64,000 nucleotides of DNA. Source: Onchocerca volvulus (lineage: Eukaryota > Nematoda > Chromadorea > Rhabditida > Onchocercidae). The stretch covers positions 17,940,581 through 18,004,580 of the forward strand of contig HG738137.1 of NCBI GenBank assembly GCA_000499405.2. Reading direction: 5' to 3'. Positions within the stretch are counted from its first letter, which is position 1. Every line of letters starts with the position of its first letter. Below, piece after piece: positions 12,637 through 24,966 of the stretch. Position numbers and translations under genes: made by a program. Under the pieces are notes generated by a model. The model searched no databases. It worked only from the letters and a program-made list of their open reading frames with translations, and was not told the DNA's origin.

Positions 12637-14128
12637 TTTTTTCAAAATTTAAAAAAAATTAAATCTCAAAATATTGTTAATTTTATGCCCATATAAATAT
12701 ATTATCTTTTCTGATCTTCTTTTTTCCCTTCCAGAGATTGAAACTTCAGTGATAATCAAACTTCTTTTTCATTACAATGATAAATCTTACATATTAAAAT
12801 AGTTTTTTAATTTCTGATTCAATGTGGAATTTCAATTCAGTCTGATTCGGTTCAGCTCAATCTTATTATATCCATTACGAATTCAGTTCAGTAAATTCAA
12901 TCGTTTTTTTTTTAAATTACATTTCTTCATGTTGCGAATTTACTCATTTCTTAAATTATTTGTTGCATTATTTCAGGCGATCTTTCGAATTATCTTTGCA
13001 TAAATTCAAAATTGATTGATGTTAATGAAATTTAAAAAAAAAAAAATTTGAATATACGATGTAAACTTGATTTGAGAAGATTTTTCACTGCGGGATGCCT
13101 TTTACTACGTCCTTCCCCTTTTCTCATTTTAAAACAGCTTTATTTCAGTATGTTAAAATTTCAATTATTTGAATTGCTTCTTTGAATACTTTCTTTATTG
13201 CTCTTTTTTTCCACTCTTCTTCTTCTTGCACTATTTTAATTAAATACTCTCAAATTTGAGATTGTGATTTGAATCGATTTCGGTATTGCAAACAATTTCG
13301 TTTTTAACGTCTATGACTAAGGAGGATGAATTTCTATTTCTCCTTCATGTTTGCCTAAAAAATTTCACGAATAATCAATCGAAAAACTATCGTGTAATAT
13401 TAGATTTTAGATATAAATTGAAAGAGATGGCCGCTTTGTCAACTTATAATTCAATTAAATCAAATAATCAAATCACCAATACTGATAAGAGGTCAAGTTG
13501 AGAGTATCTGCTAATAATCGTTCTTTCTGTGATAATAAATGGATCAGAGGATGGAATTAAATATTAAATTAGTTTGTGATTGCCAAATATGTTTTTCCTT
13601 TAAAATTTGAAAATTCAAAGATAGCTGAATGATTGGAAAAATTAACAGACCATGATGTAACATTGCATACTGAATTTAAACTATAAGTGTTAATTTTTCA
13701 AAATTATAATTGCCGAAATACATAATTCCTAATTAAAGAATAATTGCGAGTAATTGCGACAAATACGCTTTTATTCCAACAATAGTTATCAAAATTATAT
13801 GATCATTTTCCAGGTGATTATATGAAGTACAACTAATATCACTCCAAAAAAAAATAAATAAATAAATAAATAGAAAAAATCATGATTGCATTTATCGATC
13901 AATTCAGAAGGCATGTAGCACAATGTGATTATTCTTTTTGGCCTTCTAAAATTTTTAATGCTGAAGTTAATCTTAGATTCGCAATAATAATGAAAATATG
14001 CTGTAATAATAAGTGTAATCACTTTAAATTGGCAATAGAAATAAAATAAATTAGGTGATAAAGTTAAAAGTAAAATTTGTAAAACAACTATTGCTTGATT
14101 ATAATTTAAGTAGTTAAGAGTAAGATTT

Positions 14129-14221
14129 GTTGCCTGATTATTAAAAAGTTTTATAACTTAAGTTTAATATTTGATTGTTGCCTGATTATTAAAAAGTTTT
14201 ATAACTTAAGTTTAATATTTG
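14129..14221. repeat. 48-bp tandem duplication
   Basis: Two almost identical copies with a period of 48 bp, each starting GTTGCCTGATTATTAAAAAG and ending TTTAATATTTG. The near identity suggests a recent duplication. Confidence 0.9.
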
Positions 14222-14458
14222 CAAAATTAAGAAATCGAAATTGCTGTACAAATGGAATCTGAAGTAGTAATAGTAATTTTCCATTTTTCTTTTTATTTCT
14301 TTTTCTTTCTTATTCTTTTTGGACTAATTCTTAAATAAAAAATACTCTTCCAACTTTTGAAGAGAGTCATTTTTAATGGCAGAAGATTAGTAAAATACTA
14401 CAACCGGAACTTTGAGATTATCAGAATCAATGATACCTCAGGTCTTCTAGCCTTGGTA

Positions 14459-14580
14459 AACAATAGAATCCTTGGCTTGTTACTCACCTGTTCCGTAACA
14501 CCTTATATCTCCTAATTTTAGTTGGCCAACAATAGAATTTTTGGCTTGCTCTACACCTGCCCTACAAAAGTTCTCTGGCT
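14459..14580. repeat. Imperfect direct duplication
   Basis: Two diverged copies (about 14459-14512 and 14528-14580), both starting AACAATAGAAT followed by TTGGCTTG and a CACCTG core. Unit spacing is about 69 bp. Confidence 0.65.
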
Positions 14581-14822
14581 TCGCAATGTGTTAAAAAAAA
14601 ACATTTGCTCCTCATTTATTTAGCTTTTTAACTGTAATTTCCTCGGAAAATCGCAATTAACGTCATTAAAGGTTTTGAAATTATCGCTACATCTGATTTC
14701 ATTCATAATTTTTTCTTTTTCAATTTTTTAAGTATTTTTAGAGAGAAATTAATGTTGCGAAGAATTCTAATGAGTCATTGGACTGGAAGCCATTGGACCG
14801 AAATGTTTGAAAAGAATATCAA

Positions 14823-17800
14823 ATGAAGGAGACACTAATAGTGATATTTATCATTCTACAATTATTATTTTTCAATCACATACTCGTACATTCCATGATC
14901 AATTTGTTCATTGCTAAAGCTGAAATGAATCGAACTTTAGGTAAGAACAAAGTTTTGAAAAAGTTTTTCTTAGTTGCTCTGTCATTTATGTGCTTCCTTT
15001 TTTTTTTTTTTTTGTTTACTCTTTTTTATGTTTTTCTATCACAAATTTTATTATTTACTTATTTTTTTCTTTTGTTGATTGATTTTGAATGAAATTTTTC
15101 TTGGTTCAAATAATTATTTTCATTGAAATTTGTATACTTTGAAAAATAAGATTGAATTATAGGCTTAGATGTGCAGCTGAACTATATTGAAAATGGTATT
15201 GTCAATTTGTATTCCGCCAAATTTCCTTATCGAATTAACACTAACATCACTTATGTACAATTCTCCTGGAATACAAAAGTTTTAGATCGACCGGTTAATC
15301 TTGTTTTAATTATGCAAAAGTTGATAATTAATGGTTTATTTTGAAATTGATAGTTGATGGTTCAGAGGACTGATATAAATATAAATGTTCGAGCAATTGT
15401 GTTTTGTGTTAAGTATTTAGGTCTTTTCGACCAATACACTTGAGACATTTACATTTAAAATTTTGTCTTTTTAATTCATTTGAAGGATAATTTAATTTTC
15501 CGCCTGAATTTTCTTTAAATCCGTTACCATCGGACTTGTCTATTAGCTATTTTGGTAGTTCTTTTTTTTCATTAAAATGAAGAATTAATTAATAATTCTT
15601 CGTTTCAATTGTTGTAAAACTTTCTTTATTACAGATGCATTATACGATTCGAGCAATATCGCATGATAATGTTGTGCTACCATTACTTCAAATACCTTCC
15701 AGTGGAAAAGTTCCATTAAAAATGGAAAGTTAGTTTCATTTCGAGTTTCAAATTTGAGACATTGCTGAAATGTTTTAGATTGGGCCAGCTATAAAGTTTT
15801 ATTTTTAGCAAAACTTTTCCCTTTTCTCTTAATTTCTAAATCACCGAAGTGCAGTTTTGACTAATTATCCATATTATTCGAATCACTTTTAATAAGTAAT
15901 TATTAGTGGGAATATTGCTTCACAATTTATGTCTGCAGAAATTTTCTTGGCTCATACTACTTTTGTGGATACTATCCGTATTTCAAATTCTGGAAATTTT
16001 GATTTTAACATTTTTGTTACAATATTAGCTAAATAATTTAACACAAGAATCGTTACAGCATTCAAGATTGAATACCGATGTATAGGAATTAAAACTGGAA
16101 AATTCGACATTCAAGTTAATTTCAAGTTTGACTGGCCTTCGAGTATGAATCAAACAAAAGTTTCCTTAAAGCAGGAAAAACTTTGTGTGGCTCAAAATTT
16201 ACGCCGTACTTACGGTATGTTTTTACATTCTAACTAGTAATTATAAATCAATTTATTCCATTTCATTTTGGAATATTTTTGTCTTACTTGATTTGTGTTT
16301 CGTAAAATAGAATTTATGATTATTACTGTAATCATCTCACGATTAAAATTCTAATCATCTACGCAGATACACTCGTCATTCAGAGAAGTCATTCAGAGAT
16401 TAATTAAACAATGAAAACGTGAATTATAATATGTTGAACTGCAACCATACGCTTAAAGAAGGATTATTTTCCTCAAACTAAGCTTAATTGTAGCTTACTG
16501 TAAGATGATAACGGTAATAATCGAGAACATTAATTTAAGAAATGCGGCTTATCCCTACTTTTCAAGCCATTAATGTGAAGTTAAGTCGGTAAAAAGACTT
16601 AGTAAATAAAGAATAACTAAATATTTACCGAATAGTATTAGTAGAAGATTTTTCAAAAGAATATATACGATAAATATAAAATGATTTGGGATTATGATGT
16701 GTTTGAATAAAATTATAACTGACTGATGGTGAGGCTTTTTATGCAAAATCCGGAAGAATTGCTAGACAGAAATTTCGGTAATAAATTCGAGATAATTTAA
16801 GTAATTGGGAATATGAATTGAAGAAGATAGGAATTTGTGAAAGGAAATGAATAGGTCATGGGAAAAGTTACTTTTAACAAGATCTTGCGCGTTAAATCTT
16901 GCTGGAATATAAGGATTGCTGCAAGAATCAAGGATAAATTGGAAATTAAAATTTGATGAAAATTGAAAAATTTACACAACTCAAATGTAATCAATCTTTT
17001 TCTAAGAAATAAAAGAATCAGGATAGATTGAGCTTTTTCTCTTTTTCTATTCAAATCTTTGAGTTTTTTGATTTTTTTGAATTTTTCGAGAAATTTCTGA
17101 GTTTTTTGAATTTTTCAAAAACCTCTCATTTATGTTATTTTATTAAGATTAAAACTGTGTAATAGGTAGAAAATAAATATAATCATTCAAATAAATAGCA
17201 GAAAAATTGTCAAGTAGTATTTTCGTTGAAACGGAAGCCATTATCAATCAATGTTAATTGCTTGGTTGTGAACAAAGGCAGATTCTACGACCTGTAACAA
17301 CTAAAATAGTTGAAATGATGGAAGGAGAAGAGAAGTGTCCAATTTTTATGGGTTAATTTATTAGAAGTGCTTTAACGATGCGCAGAAAGGCTGATCGAGC
17401 GATAAATGCATTTAAAACGATAATTAGATGGAAATTTTTTATTTCATATTACCCTGTGGAATGATGAAGAAAGAAGTGAGGTCACGTTCTACTTTACTTA
17501 TTTCAAAAAAATTGAGGTCACGTTCACTAACTTTCATTTCATTTATTGCAATTGCATATTACACTTTGTGTCATTTTACAACATTTAAAAATGTCATAAA
17601 TTGAATTTATTTTATTACATTTTCAAAAAAATTTTGCCATCTGCGAATAAACAAAGAAATGACGACAATTTGCTGCTGCAAATATTTGCTTGCTTTTCGA
17701 TTAACAAAAATGAATATTTAATGCATTTTAATATTTAGTATTATTTTTTGAAGTGTTTTTCGGGAACAGAATAATTATTTTCCATGTAAATGCGAAAAAA

Positions 17801-20800
17801 AAGAAAACAAAGAAAGAATTGAACTTAGCACATATATATTAGATAGTTTAGTGTTAAGTATCATAAATATGTTAAATTGGAAGCGAAATTCGAGCGACGA
17901 TTAGCGATGGACTTTTGCTAAAGTAGCCTTTTATAATTGCCGCTTCAAAACATTTTATTGTCTCATCTGAGAAAACTTTTAGCTCTCTCTCTCTGTTTAG
18001 AAGAGGTAAGAAATTATATTTTCTTGAAGAAGGGTAAATGGATGAGATAGAATCCTTTTTTTTCACTTTTTTTTTAAAAAAAAAAAAGTAAAATTACTTT
18101 CTTTTTGTATTACTCGAGGATCAATGCATTTTTCCTCATACTATGAAAACTATTTTCTTCTCCTCTTTCCTTCTCCTTCTATTCTTTTATTTCTTAGCAA
18201 AATGATCGTTTTCGAATCACTCCTCCCTCGATAATTCACTTTTTTTTTTTCCGAGAAATCATGTTGTTGCCACTTCTAAAGGACAGCTTTTAAGGCTCCT
18301 TTGTATCAGCCGAATTCTCTCAAAGATCTTCTAGCATGGATCCATTAGGCATTTTTAATTATGGTTAGTTTTTGATTTTTTGGTTATTTTTTCTCGATCA
18401 ATAGAATTGAGCTTCTTCCAGAAACAATAAAATACTCTTCATTAGTTGAAGTTTAGACATATTTATAGCGCAAGATGATGTTAATTTTCAGTAAAATGGG
18501 TAAATACCAATTAAGTACAACATCATTTAGTTTTTTTTTTTTTTTTTTTTAATGTATTTAGATAAGATCTCTTAGAATAAGTCTTAGAAAGACTCATTAT
18601 AAATAAATCTTTTGGCTATTGATTCATTATTATTGGAATTTAATGAACAAAAGCAATCATTAAGATTAATTGTGAAGAGATAATATCGAAAGTGAAATGA
18701 GCTGTTGATCTTCATCAGGAAATTGTTTTATTATGAGATGATTTCATTGGGCAAAATTGGTTTCTAGGCCACATTTCGATATCAGGACAATATAGACTAA
18801 TATTGATTAAATATCATAGATAATTCGTGAAGTTTGTCTTAATTGAATTTCAATCCGTTAGCTTGCCTTAATTGTTTAATTCAATCGATAGTTTGTCTCA
18901 ATTTTTTCAATTTCAATCCACTTGTCTTAATTGTTTGAACTTCAATGTTAAATTAGATTTTGCTGGCATATTGCGGTCGTTTTAATTTTTCCAAAATTCA
19001 TATTCTGAAAAAAATCTTCAGATAATATTATCTTCGAGAAAAATGAAATTTATATTTGATAAATGTGAGATTATTATCAGTCTAAATTGTTAACGAAAAA
19101 AGCATCTATTTGGGGCTTTTATAATATCACTTATTATTATGAGCAAATTTGTTAAAGTTTAAAATCTTTTTTTTTTTTGAATTTTCAAGAAATGTTAGTC
19201 AATGTAATAAAGAAAGAAAATGGAAGTCATAAAAAACATTATATTACTTTTGCCTTTGACTTACGCCGAAATGGGTAGATGGTACGTACGTACGCCATTT
19301 GTTTTAAGCTATCATTGACCATTATTAGTCTTTTATTTACCTTCATGATGTTTTAATATCATTTAAAATAGGAATTTCAAACTAATTCTAAAACAATTCT
19401 TTTTCCAGTGATGTAATGAATCTTTGAATGATTTTAAATAAGTGATTTCAAATATTCAATTTATTATAGCTTTTTTTTTCTTGTTTGTATATATTTATAG
19501 CTTTAAATTCTGAAATATAATGTAAAAAATATTATTATTTTGATTCTGCAGGTCATGTTGGTGACAATGATGAATTAGAAAGCGAAATGGACAGCGCCAG
19601 AATACACGGTAACTTCTTGCATCGTGAAATTACCGTAGCCTGTCCATTATTTATTGACATAACTAGTTGACAGTATTTTTTCTGGCGCCAAATGACTAAC
19701 AACAAATAACCTTGGCCAAGTATGACGAAATTTGCTATCATCCATATGAAGATCATTATCAACTAATTTTAATACATTGTTCAAGATCAAAGTTGATCAT
19801 TTAAATTTGAATCAATCAGTGTAATTTTTTATTGCTATCCCATTTAAATGATCATCATATTTCTTTATTCCCTTAAATTCGTTTGATGAAATTACGAAAG
19901 CGATCATTTAATCGTTCTTTCTTTGATCTTTCTTTTTTTTTTTAAATCATCTCAAAAGTCCTTTAGATTGCTTTGATCCTTATCTTCATTAAATTTATAC
20001 ATGACTAATCTAAGTTCAAAAATTCCAAATAATTTATCAATTATTGCAATATAATAAGTTTTTTATTTAGTATTTTTTAGAGCTTTTTTTCAGTATATTC
20101 ATATAGAAATTTACCATATGTTATTCTATGAAGTAACTCTAAAATTTTAGTGCTGATTTGCTTTTATTTAACAATTTTAAAATTTTAATCGTATTGCAGT
20201 GGTACTAATGTCGGCGGAGAATGTATTCTACTCGGTGATCGGATTTGTTGGTGCAGTTGTTTTGGTTATTGCTCTTCTTATCTTTGTTTATTATCGTTCG
20301 ATTAGAAAATCAGTTCCTTCTGCTGTTGAACCTCTCCAACTTTGGATTCCGTAAGTGTAGCTTCAATTCTTTTAAGTAGTTTACCTAAAATACTTTTTTA
20401 TCTAATTTTCACAGTTGGTTTATTTGTTATGACTTTGTGGAAACTAACATACTGAATAAACAAGTATTTTATTGAGTATTTTATGAAGTTCTTTAGACAG
20501 ATAAATTTCATTTCTTCTCATGACCGATCTGGCTGGCGATAGGGCCGGCCACGCTTTCTTGTGGTCAGCTCCCGGTAAATGCAGAAAATGGTCAATAAAT
20601 TCAATCTGCCCACATATTTTTATCTGTCATAGGTGTGACAAGCAAAGGAAAAAAGTAGGTATATCTATAAAAAAACACGCGCTTATTTGAATGCAACGGT
20701 TTTTCAAATTTTCAAAGCAATCGGTGAAGAACTTTCAAAGATTTAAAATCGGTACAATCTGAATCTAATATTTATGAAATAATAAAATATTATCATTGTA

Positions 20801-23800
20801 AATTGTAAATAAAAAAATATAATAGTTACTTCCTAAATGAAAAGATGTCGTAATTTTTCAGAAAGTCTCAGACTAAAATGAAGAAAACATCAGCTGATTT
20901 ATCTGTGACATATCCTTTAATGTCAAAAAATGTCGCAAAAGGTATTTTTGTAGTTTTTTAGCATTGAATTTCAGTAATTGCAACTATTGTTATCGCTATC
21001 ATTGTAATCACTGTTATTGTCGACAAAACAATCATTATCGTTATCAATAATTGACATTTTTTGATATCTTTCAGCCACGGATTACGCCGATTCCATCGAT
21101 CCATGCTCATCCTCCTATGCCTTCAGATCTAGCATTGTTCCAATGATAATTTATGAAAAGCCACAAATTATTAATATAAAGAAAGCATTAAACGAACTAC
21201 ATGCCGATCGAAATCTTTTTCAAGTAAGAATTAAAAATATTGCTAAAGTAGGTTCAGGTTCACCGATAGACTTCATATCGATTCATTTAATGATTCTAAA
21301 TTTTCATTTTAGAAAAAATTTTTGCTCAGATTTAAGGCGAATTTGTAGTTCTAAAATCATTTTCATAATCAATTTTGTTGTTCTAAGTTTTTATTCTACT
21401 AGTTCTTTTCTTCACGTTTTTGAAGTTTTTCTAGAATTTTTGTTTTTTTAAGATTCTTTCGCTAGAAAGGCTTGAAGGCACGTTCGGAGAAATGAAATGG
21501 GCAATTTGGAAAAGAAATATGGAAAGTCCTATCGATAATGTGGATGATGAAGAAGATAATGTATGTTTCGAAAAACGGGTAATTGTAAAGACACTGAAAC
21601 TCACGGCTGATCAAAGATATCTCAGAAAATTCCTGGAAGAAGCACTAGCATTCTTCCATGTGGAATCACACGAGAATTTAGCGCAAGTACGTTTGATCCG
21701 CCGTTTTACGTGTCATTCTCTTTGTTCGATTGCGATTAACTTAACCTCATAAAATCTATATTTAGGTAATAAGATTGAGAAATATATATGGAATATTCGT
21801 GTATATTTTCACTTATCAGTTTTGGCAATCAATATTTTTATTTAAAATCACTATGCAAAACAAAATAATGAATTATATATTAAATTATTAATTATTGTGA
21901 TTACAAATAATTAGGGAATGAAAGTGGAAATTGCAAAAACAAAAAAGTTCATTAAAAGATTATGTTGTAATTAGTATTATTATCATCACTGTTAATATTA
22001 CCTGAAGAGCTTTTATGGAGAAGCTGATTGAAAATTATTTTCTTTTATTTTGTTAATTTGCCATAATACGAATGATTTCATAATTTTTAAAATTGCGGAA
22101 CAGAAAGTTTGCAGGTAACTGCAATAACATCAAATGATTGTTTAAATGATCCGGAACAGAAAATGATCGATTTTCCACTTGTATGTTATTCTCATAATGG
22201 GTTCGGAAATTTGAAAAAGTTTCTCATTAGCTGTCGAAATGGCCAAACAAATGCTCCGTTTAAAAATCCGAGTAAAATTTCATATTTTATAATGAGTTTT
22301 CGAATTTCTTTCAAAGAAATTTGAAAAAAACTTTGAAATTTTATTTTTTCTTTAATTTATTTTCTTAATTTTTCCTCTAATAATTTTTTATAATTTATTT
22401 CTTAATTCATCTAGTATTGTGATTTCTTACTTCTGATGAACATATTTCATAAAAAAGCACTTTTAGAATTATTTATTCATTAAGACACTGCAAATATCCT
22501 TCCTGGACATCCTGTATAATTCATTTTTAAATCTTTCGTAAAAGTTGTCGTCAAGCATAAATGTTAATTTGATCATTTTCCACTGATTAATTTCATGATG
22601 ATCATTTTCTATATCTAATTGAGCCATTTTCCTTCATTGTCTTTTGTTTGTTATTTGATAAGAGATAATATATCAAAAGATTGGTATCACTAAAATATAT
22701 TTTTTATCACAAAATCATATCAATCATTTAGCATATGATAACGGAATACAAACGCTTCGTGCACATGAGCTCGTTTCGATGGCGTTGCAGATATTGAATG
22801 CTGTGATACATTTACATAAATTCGGCGTTATCCATAAAGATATTGCAACCAGGTGCGTGCAAATGACCTATGACCTATTCGCTTTTCTTTCTTTCCTTTA
22901 ATTTATTAATTTTGTCATCAAAATGAAAAAGGCTTTTACTGTATTGTAAAGTGTTACAAATGATTACTTATTTGACTTTCTACGAGCTTTGGCTGATCAT
23001 TACTCACCTCAGTACTCATTCAATCATTTGAACCTAAATTACTTGCAATATCGAATAAGAATTGAATTATGCACTCTCGAATTATCAATCATTAAGTTGC
23101 GATTACATATCTGATGAAGCATCGATTTGTCGATTGATTATGATAAATTAAGTTACAGTAGCAGTAAATTTCATAGCAAATTAAAAATAGCAAGCTAATG
23201 ACATCTGAAGATTAAAACTGAAAACTAGATTTCGATAGATCTATAGTTTATTTGAAAAATAAGTTGACAACTCAGTTATGAAAATTTTTCGATTATAAAA
23301 ACTCTTTGGAAAACTAGACAGGCAATTCTATCTTTATTTAATAATCAGAAAATGAGTAATTAATTTTATATCGTAATTAACATGCTATTATTTGCTGATC
23401 GATTTGCAGGAATTGCCTGGTATCTAAAATTCGTGATCATGATCATGACAATCTATTTGTACAGATTTGTGATTCCGCCTTAAGTAAAGATTTCTTCCCA
23501 AATGATTATCATTGTCTGGGTGATAATGAGAATAGACCGATGAAATGGATGGCACATGAATCATTAGTTTGGAATTCGTTCAATAGTTCTACAGATGTGG
23601 TTAGTATAAGCATATTTATCAGTAAGTAACAAATAACTTTTCTTTTTTTTTTTTGAAGGTAATGAAAGGCGAAATTGTAATCGAATGGCAATAACCAATG
23701 AATTAAAAAGATGAGCAGTGAAAATATGTTTTGAAAATTTTTCAGTTGAGGAACTTTTCGTGCGAATTCATAAAGAGAAAGAAAAATAGGGAAAAAGTTT

Positions 23801-24966
23801 GAAATCTTTTTTACCTTTAATTCCAGTGGTCATTCGGTGTAACACTCTGGGAATTATTGACTTGTAGCCAGCAACCTTATCTGGACATTGATCCCGATGA
23901 AATGGCTACGATTCTGGAACGTGGCAAACGCTTATCTCAACCATACAATTGCCCAGATAAGCTGTAATTTTTTTTTTTTTTAATTTTGAAAAAAGATTTT
24001 TCATTCTTTTTTTTTTAAATTTTTGAATTCAAATTGTTTTTGAATTTTCGAAATTTCGTCATTTTCAAATTTTTCAATGCAATGAGAAATCGAATGAAAG
24101 CAAAAAAAAGTCGCTAATTTTTAGTAATAGTTTAAAAATTGTGTGTCTTCGATCTCATTAAAAATATATGCAGTAATATTCGATTGATAATTATTTTACA
24201 TGATAAAATTACTGAACTGATTTGCTTAGCTTAACTTTTACGAAAGTTTTATTTGTTTGTAGATGACTTCTTCATTGAATGCCTTTAATCTCATACTATT
24301 TTGAAAATTCATATTAAATTACGAGATTTAAATCATTACTCATTGAATACAACAATGTGAAGTTTCTAACTACAGCATTTTTATATTTTTCAAAGATAAT
24401 TTATTTATTTTACGAATTTTTGCATGCATATATCAGTTTTTTATTTCAAATTCGTTGGTCTAATGATATTCGTTAGTATATACATTGTGCGAAAAATCAT
24501 CCGTTAAAATTTATTCTTTCTTCTCTACATCCTTCTTATTTTGCGATAATTGATGAATTTCCGTAAATAAATTATATTTAAATTGTATTAATTGAGTCGA
24601 ATCAAATTTCGATGTGTGTAAATTTGAAATTTTCTAAACAATTTTAAGTTTTCATCAAATTATCATTTTCCTGCTATTATTGATTCGCAAAGCAGATATA
24701 TCCTTCTGCAGTTGAAATAATCATATGTTAAGATGAATGATCTGAATTGGTCCGTTTTCCTTTTTTGAAATTTAAGATTAAATCTACTCTTCTTTAAGTT
24801 AATCTCATTGTATGGAATGGAATAGGGTCAAAGTTCATGTCCGTGTATTTGCAGATATGAACTTATGTACTGTTGTTGGCAACTTAATTATCGAGATCGT
24901 CCCACTACTCAACAGCTCCTGATTGCTCTACAGGAATTTAATTTGCAACTTCTACAGTATATCTGA
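14823..24966 (+). CDS. lin-18: LIN-18/RYK-type Wnt receptor with WIF domain and pseudokinase
   Basis: Single-pass Wnt co-receptor (RYK/Derailed/LIN-18 family). Fourteen exons: 14823-14940, 15163-15293, 15635-15728, 16059-16214, 19552-19608, 20200-20350, 20862-20941, 21075-21223, 21453-21686, 22115-22271, 22732-22852, 23410-23599, 23827-23963, 24855-24966; about 628 aa, all phases closing. A hydrophobic N-terminal signal is followed by a WIF domain (about residues 38-165: Phe-Ser-Trp-Asn-Thr-Lys, then I-P-S-S-G-K-V-P, then G-I-K-T-G-K-F-D). A transmembrane helix lies at about 194-217, then a kinase-like domain from about 313. The loop G-T-F-G-E and the beta-3 lysine (K358) remain; the catalytic loop reads H-K-D (477-479) and the DFG position reads D-S-A (504-506), comparable to D-N-A in human RYK, so catalysis is probably absent. 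Intron 4 is about 3.3 kb. The start is the first ATG after a plausible acceptor at 14741. Confidence 0.92.
20520..20745 (+). repeat. Dispersed repeat, copy A (inside lin-18 intron 6)
   Basis: Diverged copy of a roughly 200-bp repeat also seen at about 49328-49500, 49600-49800 and 53688-53886. Shared core: AAAAAAGTAGGTATATCTAT, then a GCGCTTATTTGAATGCAACG-like block, then CAAAGCAATCGGTGAAGAAC and CTTTC. It lies wholly inside an intron, in the sense direction of the gene. A transposon-derived origin is likely (see the Helitron pieces at 47-53 kb). Confidence 0.75.

Larger units (their letters stand above)
9299..14730. other. Gene desert with scattered short tandem repeats
   Basis: About 5.4 kb, AT-rich, with only short open frames of no recognised type. 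It contains homopolymer tracts (poly-T near 12440), a three-unit tandem repeat (12569-12636), a 48-bp duplication (14129-14221) and an imperfect duplication (14459-14580). Upstream regulatory DNA of lin-18 probably lies on its right side; I see no specific site. Confidence 0.55.

Noticed and set aside
14823..15092. Single-exon hydrophobic protein at the start of lin-18
   Set aside because: Only the first 39 codons are exon 1 (signal peptide); the rest is intron 1 translated.
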